From RPQJ01 sp963707145 (lineage in GTDB: Bacteria; Pseudomonadota; Gammaproteobacteria; Steroidobacterales; Steroidobacteraceae): a stretch of 64,000 nt of DNA. The DNA is taken from contig CAVPOQ010000004.1 of assembly GCA_963707145.1 (NCBI GenBank), positions 792,508 to 856,507 of the forward strand. Direction: 5' to 3'. Below are positions 1 through 10,354 of the stretch, piece after piece. Position 1 is the stretch's first letter, and each line of letters begins with the position of its first letter. Below the pieces are notes generated by a model. It ran no database searches. It was given only the letters and a program-made list of their open reading frames with translations, and had not been told where the DNA came from. Made by a program: the position numbers and the translations under genes.

Positions 1-1
1 C

Positions 2-886
<885 letters not shown>

Positions 887-967
887 CGTGACGATGGCGC
901 GGTCCATTGTCATCGGGCGCGCGTGTTCCAGCACGGCCGCTGCGCAAGACCTCGGTTGCCACGCACC

Positions 968-2032
968 ATGACCCAAATGCCCCCCGACACCCGGCCCGTC
1001 GCCCCCCGGCACGCCATCGACCTCGAGCGTCTCGGCGCGTGGCTCGCCGCCAGCGTGGCGCCGCTCGATGGCCCGCTCGAGGCCGCGCAGTTCAAGGGTG
1101 GCCAGTCGAATCCGACCTACCTGCTGGCGGCGGGCCGCCAGCGCTATGTGCTGCGGCGCAAGCCGCCGGGCACGCTGCTGCCGTCCGCGCACGCGGTGGA
1201 CCGCGAGTACCGCGTGATCCGCGCGCTCGCCGCCACCGGTGTGCCCGTGGCACGCGCGCTGGCGCTGTGCGAGGACGAAGCGGTGATCGGCACGGCGTTC
1301 TACGTGATGGAATACGTGGGCGGCCGGGTGTTCTGGGATCCGGCGCTGCCCGAACTCGTACCGGCGCAGCGCGCGGCGATTCACGACGAGATCGGCCGGG
1401 TGATCGCCACGCTCCACGGCGTCGACCCGGCGGCGGTGGGCCTCGGCGACTACGGCCGCACCGGCGAGTACATCGCGCGGCAGGTGGCGCGCTGGAGCAA
1501 GCAGTACCAGGCCTCCGAGACCGAGAAGATCGAGGCCATGGACAAGCTGATCGCGTGGCTCCCGGAGAACATCCCGGCGGGCGAGGAGACGCGCGTCGTC
1601 CACGGCGACTACCGCATCGACAACGTGATCTTCCATTCGGAGGAGCCGCGCATCCTCGCGGTGCTCGACTGGGAGCTCTCCACCCTAGGCCACCCGCTCG
1701 CGGACTTCGCCTACCACTGCATGGTGTGGCGCATCCCGCCCGGGGTGTTCCGGGGCCTGGGCGGACTCGACCTCCCGGTGCTCGGCATCCCGACGGAGGC
1801 CGAGTACGTCGCCTCCTATTGCCGTCGCACCGGCCGCGCCGGCATCGACCCGCGCGACTGGGAGTACTACATGGTCTACAACATGTTCCGCATCGCCGCG
1901 ATCGTGCAGGGCGTGATGGCGCGCGCGCTGCAGGGCAACGCCTCGAGCGCGCAGGCGCTCGAGACCGGCCGCGCCGCACGCCCGCTCGCCGAGATGGCCT
2001 GGCGCCAGGTCGAGCGGCTCAAGTCAGCCTGA
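968..2032 (+). CDS. APH-like phosphotransferase family protein (ACAD10/11-type kinase domain)
   Basis: A 354-residue protein with the aminoglycoside-phosphotransferase/choline-kinase fold. It shows an N-terminal GGQSNPTYLL nucleotide loop, the catalytic-loop motif VVHGDYRIDN near residue 211 (Asp base and Asn metal ligand), and LAVLDWELSTLGHPLAD near 232, containing the metal-binding Asp. A GTG at 923 would add 15 residues with no homologous look, so I use the ATG at 968. In eukaryotic ACAD10/11 this kinase domain is fused to an acyl-CoA dehydrogenase. Here it lies 10 bp upstream of a separate acyl-CoA dehydrogenase gene, the usual bacterial arrangement. Known ACAD10/11 kinase domains phosphorylate 4-hydroxyacyl-CoAs before elimination, and a similar role is inferred here. 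Confidence 0.88.
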   Translation: MTQMPPDTRPVAPRHAIDLERLGAWLAASVAPLDGPLEAAQFKGGQSNPTYLLAAGRQRYVLRRKPPGTLLPSAHAVDREYRVIRALAATGVPVARALALCEDEAVIGTAFYVMEYVGGRVFWDPALPELVPAQRAAIHDEIGRVIATLHGVDPAAVGLGDYGRTGEYIARQVARWSKQYQASETEKIEAMDKLIAWLPENIPAGEETRVVHGDYRIDNVIFHSEEPRILAVLDWELSTLGHPLADFAYHCMVWRIPPGVFRGLGGLDLPVLGIPTEAEYVASYCRRTGRAGIDPRDWEYYMVYNMFRIAAIVQGVMARALQGNASSAQALETGRAARPLAEMAWRQVERLKSA

Positions 2033-2042
2033 GGAGATCCGC

Positions 2043-3266
<1,224 letters not shown>

Positions 3267-3275
3267 GGCCGGACG

Positions 3276-4082
3276 ATGCAACTGCAGGGCAGGGTGGCGC
3301 TCGTCACCGGGGCCGGTCGCGGCATCGGGCGCGCGCTGTGCCGCGAGTTCGCCCGGCGCGGCGCGGCGGGCATTGCCGTGGCCGACCTCGACGGCGTGCT
3401 CGCGCAGGCCACGGCGGCCGAACTGGGCGGCCTCGGCCTGCCCTGCGATGTGGCCGATGCCGGGGCGGTCGAGGAGATGGTGCGCGCCGCGCAGGCGCAC
3501 TTCGGCCGCGTCGACCTGCTGGTGTCGAACGCGGGCTTTGGCGCCAGCGCCCTCGACCTCGACGACGCGCTCTCGGCATCCGACGCGACCTGGCAGCGCA
3601 TGTGGGACGTGCACGTGATGGCCCACGCGCGGGCCTGCCGGGTGCTGCTGCCCGGCATGCTCGAACGCGGCTCCGGGTGCCTGGTGAACGTGGCCTCGGC
3701 GGCGGGACTGCTGAGCCAGGCCGGCGACACGCCCTACAGCGCCACCAAGCACGCCGCCGTGGCGCTCGCCGAGTCGCTCGCGATCACATACAGCGAGCGC
3801 GGCATCGAGGTGGCGGTGGTCTGCCCGCAGTACGTGGCGACCGCAATCACCGGCCTCGACGAGGGCATCGCGGCCGGCGCGCTGCCGGGCGTGCTCACCG
3901 TCGAACAGGCGGCAACGGCCATCGCCGATGGCATCGAACGCGGCGGCTTCCTGATCCTCACGCACCCCGAGGTGCTCGGGTTCTTCCAGCGCAAGGCCGC
4001 GGACTACGACCGCTGGCTCGCCGGCATGCGCCGCGTGCGCGACGGCCTGCGCGCGGGCGGCTTCCTGAAGATCAAGTCCTGA
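3276..4082 (+). CDS. Short-chain dehydrogenase/reductase (SDR)
   Basis: A 268-residue classical SDR with a Rossmann fold. The cofactor motif TGAGRGIG is at residues 11-18, SNAGFG near 88, and the catalytic pair in YSATK near 153-157. An Asp-containing stretch (VADLDG) at the end of the second beta strand favours NAD over NADP, by family rule. The gene begins 9 bp after the acyl-CoA dehydrogenase and is probably co-transcribed with it. It would act as a hydroxyacyl or alcohol dehydrogenase in the same degradation route. Its 3' end overlaps the convergent acyltransferase gene by 11 bp. Confidence 0.9.
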   Translation: MQLQGRVALVTGAGRGIGRALCREFARRGAAGIAVADLDGVLAQATAAELGGLGLPCDVADAGAVEEMVRAAQAHFGRVDLLVSNAGFGASALDLDDALSASDATWQRMWDVHVMAHARACRVLLPGMLERGSGCLVNVASAAGLLSQAGDTPYSATKHAAVALAESLAITYSERGIEVAVVCPQYVATAITGLDEGIAAGALPGVLTVEQAATAIADGIERGGFLILTHPEVLGFFQRKAADYDRWLAGMRRVRDGLRAGGFLKIKS

Positions 4083-5484
4083 CTCGACCTGTGCGGTCCG
4101 GCCGCGGTCGCCGCGTGCCGCGGCCGCGCGGCGCAGGCTTCGACAGCTCCTGGTAGGCGGCCGCGCAGGCCCGGGCGATCGGCGCCGCCGCGGCCACCGC
4201 GGCGTTCGTGATGACCCCGAATTCCATGTGGCCGTTGACGGAGAGGGTGGTCACGTTGAGGCCGGTGGGGTCCGCGAGCATCGAGACGGGGTAGGCCGCG
4301 GCGAGGCGGCAGCGCCCGAGGTAGCGGGGTCCGTCGACCGCACCGACGTTCGAGACCACGAGGTTGATCACGGGGCGCGTGACCGCGCCGAAGCCGAGCG
4401 CGCTCGAGGTGAACCACAGTCCGAAGGCGAGCAGCGCATAGTCCTGCATCGCCTCGCGCGAGTAGCCGCGGAATTCGTCCTTGGCGGCGCGCGTCGCGGC
4501 GACGATGCGCCGCAGACGGGCCGCGGCGCCGGCCCGCGGCCCGCCGAGCGGCACGAACAGTGTCGCGGTCCTGGTGGTCGCCTCGTGGTCGCCCGGGCTG
4601 CGCATCGACACCGGGCACATGGCCACCAGCGGTTTGCGCGGCCGCTCGCCGAGGTCCGCGAGATAGCGTCCGACGCCCGCGTCCACGACCGCGAGTGCGA
4701 CGTCGTTCAGCGTGCCACCGGCGGCGTGGGCGACGGCGCGCATGCCCTCGAGCGGCAGTTCGAAGCCGGCGAACGAACGGCCGGCTGCCACCGGCTCGTT
4801 GAAGCGCGTGTGGGGGCCCGCGAAGGGGCGGTTGCCGGATCTGCGGTTCGCACCGACCGCGGCGCGGGCCCGTGTCGAGAGCGCCCCGAACAGCTCGCGG
4901 AACCCGGCGGCCTGTGCGAGCAGTGCGTGCACGCCGCCGGCGAGGCCGGCGGCGGCAACCGGTGTGGCCTCCGGATCGGACACCGCGAAGAACGGCGGGG
5001 CGATCGGCCCGGGCTCGCGGGGAAGATTGCCGAACACGCGCTCGAGGGCGTAGCGGCCGTCCCAGTTCGCGTGGTGCGACTTGAAGTACACGGCGAGCTG
5101 GCCGCTCGCGAGCGCGTGGATCACGTGCATGGAGAACAGCGGCCGGGAGCGATCGAGCTGACCCTCATGCAGGTCGGCGACGTGACGATAGAGCTGCTCG
5201 AGGTCGCCCGGCGGCGCGAGCCGTTCGAGAAATACGTGGCGGCGCAGGTCGATGCGCTCTGCGGTCCGCCACTGCGGCAGCCCGAGGGTCGGCAGGTCCG
5301 GGATGCTGTCGAAGGGCGGGGACGGTCGCGCGGCGCGATAGGCTCGCACGACCTGCCGCGCCACCGTGGCCGCATCGGCACCGTCCGGCGGATCGAACAG
5401 CAGCAACGCACCCACGTTGGCCGGAGTTTCCGGCCGGTCGATCCACAGGAACGCGAGGTCGAGGAGCGGGATGGGCCGCAGCAT
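4072..5484 (-). CDS. WS/DGAT-like acyltransferase (wax ester synthase family)
   Basis: A 470-residue protein. The condensation-domain active-site motif HHxxxDG appears as HHANWDG at residues 137-143, whose second His is the catalytic base in this family. The C-terminal part contains NLVVSNVGAVDGPRYL and the AAYPVSMLADPTGLNVT segment typical of the WES C-terminal domain. The N-terminus (PIPLLDLAFLWIDRPETPAN) matches the usual family start. Members join acyl-CoA to long-chain alcohols or diacylglycerol, giving storage wax ester or triacylglycerol at the membrane. It is divergent from a second family member, with starts about 100 bp apart, so the two may share a control region. Substrate choice cannot be predicted. 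Confidence 0.87.
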   Translation of the reverse strand: MLRPIPLLDLAFLWIDRPETPANVGALLLFDPPDGADAATVARQVVRAYRAARPSPPFDSIPDLPTLGLPQWRTAERIDLRRHVFLERLAPPGDLEQLYRHVADLHEGQLDRSRPLFSMHVIHALASGQLAVYFKSHHANWDGRYALERVFGNLPREPGPIAPPFFAVSDPEATPVAAAGLAGGVHALLAQAAGFRELFGALSTRARAAVGANRRSGNRPFAGPHTRFNEPVAAGRSFAGFELPLEGMRAVAHAAGGTLNDVALAVVDAGVGRYLADLGERPRKPLVAMCPVSMRSPGDHEATTRTATLFVPLGGPRAGAAARLRRIVAATRAAKDEFRGYSREAMQDYALLAFGLWFTSSALGFGAVTRPVINLVVSNVGAVDGPRYLGRCRLAAAYPVSMLADPTGLNVTTLSVNGHMEFGVITNAAVAAAAPIARACAAAYQELSKPAPRGRGTRRPRPDRTGRVRT

Positions 5485-5583
5485 CTTGCGTTCGAGTATG
5501 CGATATCCGTAACAGGTGCCGCCATGCGGCCGATGCTAGACTCGGTCCGACTGCCACCGGCAGGGAACACAGGCACCGCTACG

Positions 5584-7158
5584 ATGCGCCAGCTGCGCGG
5601 AGAGGACGCCCGCTTCGTCTACGCCGAGACGGGTCACGCCAACTCGAACATCACGCTCGTCTACATCTACGATCCCTCGACGGCGCCGGGCGGGCGCGTG
5701 CGGTTCAAGGGGCTCCTCAAGCACATCGAGAGTCGCCTGCACCTCTCCCCGATCTTCCGCCAGAAGCTGCTGCGCGTGCCGCTCGACCTCGACCATCCCT
5801 ACTGGATCGAGGACGAGGGCTTCGACCTCGAGTACCACGTGCGCCACATCGCCTTGCCGAGGCCCGGCGACTGGCGGCAGTTCTGCATCCAGGTCTCGCG
5901 CATCCACGCCCGGCCGCTCGATCTCTCGCGCCCGCTGTGGGAGCTCTACCTCGTCGAGGGCCTCGACGCCTTCCTCGATCTGCCACCCGACAGCTTTGCG
6001 ATCCTCACCAAGGTCCACCACGCCGCGATCGACGTGAAGGGCGGTGCGGAGATCACCACGCTGCTGCACGACACGACGCCGCTGCCGCCGCACCCGGAGC
6101 CGCCCGAGCCGTGGTTCCCGGAGTCCCCGCCCGGCTCGCTGTCGCTGCTCGCACGGGCGGCGCTGCACAACATCGTCCAGCCGTTCATGGTGGCCGCCCC
6201 GCTCACGCGCGCGGTGCGCCGCGTGGCGCCGGCGATCCTCGGGACGCTGGGCGAGCTGTGGATGCATCCCGAGCGTCTGCCGATCACGCGCTTCAATGCC
6301 GAGGTCTCGCCGCACCGGGTCTTCGAAACGCGGCGATTCACGCTCGAGGAGTTCCGCCGCATCCGCGCGCTGGTGCCGGGTGCCACGATCAACGACGCGG
6401 TGCTGGCCGTCTGCGGCGGTGCGCTGCGCCGCTACCTGCAGACCCACGACGAACTGCCTGAACCGAGCCTCGTGGCGATGGCGCCACTGTCGATCCGCAA
6501 CGCCGACAACATCCCCGGGCGGCAGCAGGCGGGCTTCAGCCTGCTCAGGGTTCCGCTCGGCACCGACATCGAGGACGCGGTGGAACGGCTGCGCTCGGTG
6601 CGGCAGCACACCTCGAACGCGCAGGACATCGAGCAGGCGGTCGGTGCCAAGGAGCTCACCGACATCACGAAGCATGCGCCGGCGGCGACGCTGGCCGTGT
6701 CGGCGCGGCTGCTGGCGGGCTCTGCCATTGGCCTCGGGCAGCGCGCGCCGATCGCCAGCTGCACGATCGCCAACGTGCCGGGACCGGCGATTCCGCTGTA
6801 CCTGAACGGGGCCCGGATGACGTACTTCTCCGCCATCATGCCGATCTCCGACGGCATGGGGCTGGTCTTCGCAGTCACGAGCTACGACGGGCGGGTCATC
6901 ATCTCGCCGACCTCCTGCCGCGAGCAGGTGCCGGATCCGGATTTCTTCGCGCTGTGCATACGCGAGTCCTTCCAGGAGTACCTGGCGCTTGCCGACCGGG
7001 CAGCGCCACGGCGCGCGCAGAACGCTGGCAATGCGGCTGGCAAGATGCCTGGCAAATCAGCTGGCAAGAGGACCGGCACAGCGGCTGGCGCGGCCCGCAA
7101 GCCGGCCGCGAAGGGCAAGGCCAAGCGCGTCGGACGTGCTCGGCGTACGGCCGCGTGA
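5584..7158 (+). CDS. WS/DGAT-like acyltransferase with Lys/Ala-rich C-terminal tail
   Basis: I start at the ATG at 5584 (MRQLRGEDARFVYAET), which matches the family N-terminus, not the in-frame ATG at 5524. The 524-residue protein has HHAAID at 145-150. The catalytic HHxxxD is kept, but the usual following Gly is Val. NVPGPAIPLYLNGARM and PISDGMGLVFAVTSYDG form the C-terminal domain. The last 45 or so residues are rich in Ala, Gly, Lys and Arg (AAGKMPGKSAGKRTG, then RKPAAKGKAKRVGRARR), recalling histone-H1-like tails. The tail DNA contains repeated CTGGCA units. The core should be an acyl-CoA:alcohol or diacylglycerol acyltransferase. The tail could bind nucleic acid or acidic lipid surfaces (inference). 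Confidence 0.87.
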   Translation: MRQLRGEDARFVYAETGHANSNITLVYIYDPSTAPGGRVRFKGLLKHIESRLHLSPIFRQKLLRVPLDLDHPYWIEDEGFDLEYHVRHIALPRPGDWRQFCIQVSRIHARPLDLSRPLWELYLVEGLDAFLDLPPDSFAILTKVHHAAIDVKGGAEITTLLHDTTPLPPHPEPPEPWFPESPPGSLSLLARAALHNIVQPFMVAAPLTRAVRRVAPAILGTLGELWMHPERLPITRFNAEVSPHRVFETRRFTLEEFRRIRALVPGATINDAVLAVCGGALRRYLQTHDELPEPSLVAMAPLSIRNADNIPGRQQAGFSLLRVPLGTDIEDAVERLRSVRQHTSNAQDIEQAVGAKELTDITKHAPAATLAVSARLLAGSAIGLGQRAPIASCTIANVPGPAIPLYLNGARMTYFSAIMPISDGMGLVFAVTSYDGRVIISPTSCREQVPDPDFFALCIRESFQEYLALADRAAPRRAQNAGNAAGKMPGKSAGKRTGTAAGAARKPAAKGKAKRVGRARRTAA

Positions 7159-7165
7159 GCAGCGC

Positions 7166-7180
7166 CGCCTCCGGGAGGCG
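7166..7180. terminator. Short hairpin between convergent genes
   Basis: CGCCT and AGGCG flank a CCGGG loop in the 22-bp gap between the stop codons of the acyltransferase (+) and the hydrolase (-). The stem is short and lacks a T-tract, so termination in either direction is only plausible. Confidence 0.35.
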
Positions 7181-8023
7181 TCAGGCCGTGCGCGCGACGA
7201 GGTCGGCGCAGCGCTCGTAGAGCGAGCCCAGCCGGCCGTCGACGTGGAATGGCTGCCAGCTGCCCTCGGGCTGGGCCAGCCGGTCGGCGAGGATCCACAT
7301 CACTGCGGCGTTGAACCCGAGGCCGATGTGGCTGCCGGGCACCCAGATGTTCTCGTGCTCGCCTTCCTCGGTCTCGATGCGTGCCGCCGTGGGCGGCACG
7401 ACCCCGTCGGTCATCGAGTAGATGCAGGTGGATGGCACCGGGGGCGGGGCCTTGAGCACCTTGGCGCGCACGTGGGCGAGATGGGCCACCGGCCCCATCG
7501 GATGGGCGAAATAGCGGTAGATCGCGCGCACCACCAGCCGCGTCTTGAAGCTCTCCGCCGAGAAGCGCATCGGGCTGCCGAGCGACACCACCGTGCGCAC
7601 GCACTCCGGCGCGCTGTGGGCGGTGTAGAAGCCGTAGACGCCGCCCAGGCTCCAGCCGACGACGCTCACCTTGCGACGGTGCCGGTGGTGCATGAAGCGC
7701 ACCTTCTGCTCGAGCGCATGACTGAACTTGAGCTTGAAACCCGTGTTCTGCCCGAGTCCCCAGGTCTCGACGTGATAGCCGCGGGACTGCAGGAACAGCC
7801 GCAGGCCGACCAGGGTCGCATCCCCGGCGGTGAACCCCGGCACGAGCAGCACGGGGTGTCCGTCGCCCCGTGGCGTCCCGGCGAGCAGCGGCATCAGCGC
7901 CGGCAGCATCGCCATTTCCAGCAGCGCGCGGCCCTCGAGCAGCGAGTACAGCAGCCGCGGAGCGCGCGCGCTGACCGGGCCCTTGATGTCCGCTTTGTCC
8001 GCCGTCCTGGTTGCGGCACTCAT
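7181..8023 (-). CDS. Alpha/beta hydrolase
   Basis: A 280-residue alpha/beta hydrolase. After HPVLLVPGFTAGD (oxyanion region, about residue 56) comes the nucleophile elbow VGWSLGG, with Ser125. A candidate acid lies in SMTDGVV near residue 200 and the His in GSHIGLGFN near 235. No signal peptide or transmembrane segment is evident. Proteins of this type often lie beside wax-ester or polyhydroxyalkanoate-like storage genes as lipases or esterases. Its position convergent to a WS/DGAT gene supports a role with acyl esters, but the substrate is not established. It is divergent from queF. Confidence 0.85.
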   Translation of the reverse strand: MSAATRTADKADIKGPVSARAPRLLYSLLEGRALLEMAMLPALMPLLAGTPRGDGHPVLLVPGFTAGDATLVGLRLFLQSRGYHVETWGLGQNTGFKLKFSHALEQKVRFMHHRHRRKVSVVGWSLGGVYGFYTAHSAPECVRTVVSLGSPMRFSAESFKTRLVVRAIYRYFAHPMGPVAHLAHVRAKVLKAPPPVPSTCIYSMTDGVVPPTAARIETEEGEHENIWVPGSHIGLGFNAAVMWILADRLAQPEGSWQPFHVDGRLGSLYERCADLVARTA

Positions 8024-8163
8024 CGTGGTGACGCCTTTGTAGTGCAGTCGGGCCCAAGCTTAGCAGCCCGGCGCCATTGCGGGGAGGGCGCGGCCTGCGC
8101 CAAGCTTGCCGTCCTGGCAGCCGCGGCACGAAGGCCGCTGACACGAATCAGACGAGGTGTGGG

Positions 8164-8646
8164 ATGACGGCCTCCGGTGGCACAAAGACGCGGCGCTACG
8201 CCGGTCTGCGGCAACTCGGCGCAGCGAGCACGATCCCGGCCTCGCCCGGCGAGGCATTGCTCGAGCGGGTCCCGAATCCGCACCCCGGCAAGCTCTACCT
8301 GGCACGCTTCACGGTGCCCGAATTCACCTCGCTGTGCCCGATCACCGGGCAGCCCGACTTCGCCCACCTCGTGATCGACTATGCCCCGCGCCGCTGGCTG
8401 GTGGAGAGCAAGTCGCTCAAGCTCTACCTGACGAGCTTCCGCAACCACGGGGCCTTCCACGAGGACTGCACGCTCGCGATCGCGGGGCGGCTGGTGGAGT
8501 TCCTGTCGCCACGGTGGCTGCGCATTGCAGGCTACTGGTATCCGCGCGGCGGCATGCCGATCGACGTGTTCTGGCAGAGCGGGCGACCGCCGGCGGGGCT
8601 GTGGATCCCCGATCCCGGCGTCACCCCGTACCGTGGTCGTGGTTGA
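8164..8646 (+). CDS. queF: NADPH-dependent 7-cyano-7-deazaguanine reductase (short QueF type)
   Basis: QueF reduces preQ0 to preQ1 in queuosine tRNA-modification synthesis. The 160-residue protein contains the thioimide-forming Cys58 in FTSLCPITGQPDF, the catalytic Asp65, and the QueF signature ESKSLKLYLTSFRNH (residues 81-95) with the substrate-binding Glu and NADPH-contacting Lys. The length fits the unimodular (Bacillus YkvM-like) type, not the bimodular 280-residue form of Escherichia coli. The ATG at 8164 is chosen because upstream in-frame sequence has no family look. I see no other queuosine gene nearby and no clear preQ1 riboswitch in the 140-bp leader. Confidence 0.93.
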   Translation: MTASGGTKTRRYAGLRQLGAASTIPASPGEALLERVPNPHPGKLYLARFTVPEFTSLCPITGQPDFAHLVIDYAPRRWLVESKSLKLYLTSFRNHGAFHEDCTLAIAGRLVEFLSPRWLRIAGYWYPRGGMPIDVFWQSGRPPAGLWIPDPGVTPYRGRG

Positions 8647-8667
8647 AGGGCAGCCAGGGGAAATCGA

Positions 8668-10173
8668 ATGCGAACATGTCTCTTGTCGACCGCGGCGCTC
8701 GAGGCTGCTTTCCTGTTCGGGTCGCTCGTCGGTGCCGGTCCGGCCTCCGCCGACGTCCACTCCGCACCGCGCCCGGCGACGACCGTCGCGGTCCCGCAGC
8801 TGCCGGCGGACGCGAGCGCCGCGAAACTCGCGGCCGTGAGTTCGGTCGACCGGCACGCGCGCGACCTCGAGGAACTCTCCGACCGCATCTGGGCCTATGC
8901 CGAGACTGCGCTCCGGGAGCACAAGTCCGCCGCCGCGCTCGCCGACTATGCGCAGCAGCAGGGCTTCCGGGTGCAGCGCGGTGTGGCAGGCATGCCGACG
9001 GCGTTCGTCGCGTCCTACGGGCAGGGCCACCCGGTGATCGGCGTCATGGGAGAGTACGACGCGCTGCCGGGCCTGTCGCAGAAGGCGCTGCCGGAGAAGG
9101 TGCCGCTGGTGCCGGGCGCGCCGGGGCACGGCTGCGGGCACAACCTGTTCGGTGCGGCCAGCCTCGGTGCGGCGATCGCGATCAAGGAGCAGATCGCCGC
9201 GGGCAAGCTCCACGGCACGGTGATCTTCTTCGGCACGCCGGCCGAGGAAGACTATGGCGGCAAGATCTACATGGCGCGCGACGGACTGTTCGATGAAGTG
9301 GATGCCGTGCTCGCCTGGCATCCGTCCGACGACACCCAGGCCGACATGGTCTCGAGCCAGGCGATGGTGGATCTGGCGGTGGAATTCCGCGGTCGCTCGG
9401 CCCATGCCGCGAGCGACCCCTGGAACGGTCGCAGCGCCGCCGACGCCCTCGAGCTCTTCACGCACGGCGTGAACCTGATGCGCGAGCACGTTCGGCCCAC
9501 CTCGCGCATGCACTACACCGTCACCTCGGCTGGCGACGTGCCGAACGTGATCCCGGAGTACGCAAAGGTCTGGATCTGGCTGCGCGACTGGAAGCGCTCG
9601 GAGGTCGAGCAACTGCTCGCACGCGTGCGCCTGCTCGCGAGCGGCGCGGCCGAGATGACCGAGACGACCGCCGCGGTGACCGTGCAGGGCGGCAACTGGG
9701 AAGTGCTGGTGAACGAGACTGGTGCGAAGCTCCTGCACGCCAACCTGCTGTGGCTCGGACCTGCCGTGTACACGGCGGAGGAGCAGGCCTTCGCAAAGCA
9801 GATCCAGCGGGCCACCGGCGTGCCTGAGGTCGGCATGTTCGAGGGCGTGAAGCCGCTCGAGGGCCAGTTGCAGGAAGGCGGTTCCACCGATGTCGGCGAC
9901 GTGAGCTGGATCGCGCCCACGCTGCACGTGAGTGTGGCGACCTCACCCGTGGACGCGCCCTGGCACGGCTGGCCGGTGGTGGCCACCGGCGGCATGTCGA
10001 TCGGTCACAAGGGCATGCAGCGTGCCGCCAAGGTGCTCGCGGCGACCATGGTGGACCTCTACGAGCAGCCCGCCGTGCTCGCCGACGTGCAGGCCGAGTT
10101 CAGGACCAAGCGGGGCGAGATCGTCTACCGGTCGTACGTCCCCGACGGTCCGCCGCCGGTGCCGAAGGACTGA
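8668..10173 (+). CDS. Exported M20-family amidohydrolase (AbgB-like)
   Basis: A 501-residue metallo-amidohydrolase starting with a signal peptide (hydrophobic core about residues 8-24, cleavage after PASA). M20 features follow: GEYDALPGL, GHGCGHNLFG with metal ligands, the AEEDYGG pair of acidic residues (catalytic Glu), the dimerisation segment GRSAHAASDPW, and a final His in SIGHKGM. The best family fit is the p-aminobenzoyl-glutamate hydrolase subunit B/amidohydrolase group, which cleaves amide bonds of N-acyl amino acids or folate fragments. Export makes a periplasmic scavenging role likely. It begins 21 bp after queF, but no functional link to queuosine is evident. Confidence 0.87.
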   Translation: MRTCLLSTAALEAAFLFGSLVGAGPASADVHSAPRPATTVAVPQLPADASAAKLAAVSSVDRHARDLEELSDRIWAYAETALREHKSAAALADYAQQQGFRVQRGVAGMPTAFVASYGQGHPVIGVMGEYDALPGLSQKALPEKVPLVPGAPGHGCGHNLFGAASLGAAIAIKEQIAAGKLHGTVIFFGTPAEEDYGGKIYMARDGLFDEVDAVLAWHPSDDTQADMVSSQAMVDLAVEFRGRSAHAASDPWNGRSAADALELFTHGVNLMREHVRPTSRMHYTVTSAGDVPNVIPEYAKVWIWLRDWKRSEVEQLLARVRLLASGAAEMTETTAAVTVQGGNWEVLVNETGAKLLHANLLWLGPAVYTAEEQAFAKQIQRATGVPEVGMFEGVKPLEGQLQEGGSTDVGDVSWIAPTLHVSVATSPVDAPWHGWPVVATGGMSIGHKGMQRAAKVLAATMVDLYEQPAVLADVQAEFRTKRGEIVYRSYVPDGPPPVPKD

Positions 10174-10182
10174 AGCCCGGCG

Positions 10183-10191
10183 TGATATAGT
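10183..10191 (+). promoter_or_regulatory. Extended -10 promoter of the SRP RNA gene
   Basis: TGATATAGT is an extended -10 element (TGn then TATAGT) about 14 bp before the predicted RNA 5' end. No good -35 hexamer lies 17 bp upstream, as expected for an extended -10 promoter. Confidence 0.6.
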
Positions 10192-10202
10192 CCGCGCCTT
10201 CC

Positions 10203-10318
10203 ATGGTGGCTCGCGTCGGATCCCTCGCGACGGTCAGCCGTGAACCCCGTCAGGCCCGGAAGGGAGCAGCGGCAGCGGTGACACCGGGTGCCGGGGGCCT
10301 TCTGGCGCGGGCCGCCTC
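10203..10318 (+). ncRNA. ffs: Small signal recognition particle RNA (4.5S)
   Basis: The conserved SRP domain IV is visible: GTCAGGCCCGGAAGGGAGCA carries the GGAAG-type apical tetraloop and the asymmetric internal loop that binds Ffh. The ends pair over 11 bp with G-U wobbles, GGTGGCTCGCG (10205-10215) with CGCGGGCCGCC (10306-10316), giving a hairpin of about 112 nt as in other small bacterial SRP RNAs. It acts with Ffh and FtsY in co-translational membrane targeting. Its place directly upstream of dnaX is seen in many proteobacteria. Exact ends are estimated from the stem. Confidence 0.93.
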
Positions 10319-10354
10319 CCTCGATCCCCGACCGCACGCGCCCCGTCGCCGCCC

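Noticed and set aside
8024..8163. preQ1 riboswitch before queF
   Set aside because: No preQ1-binding pseudoknot pattern (A-rich tail pairing into a C-rich loop) could be found.
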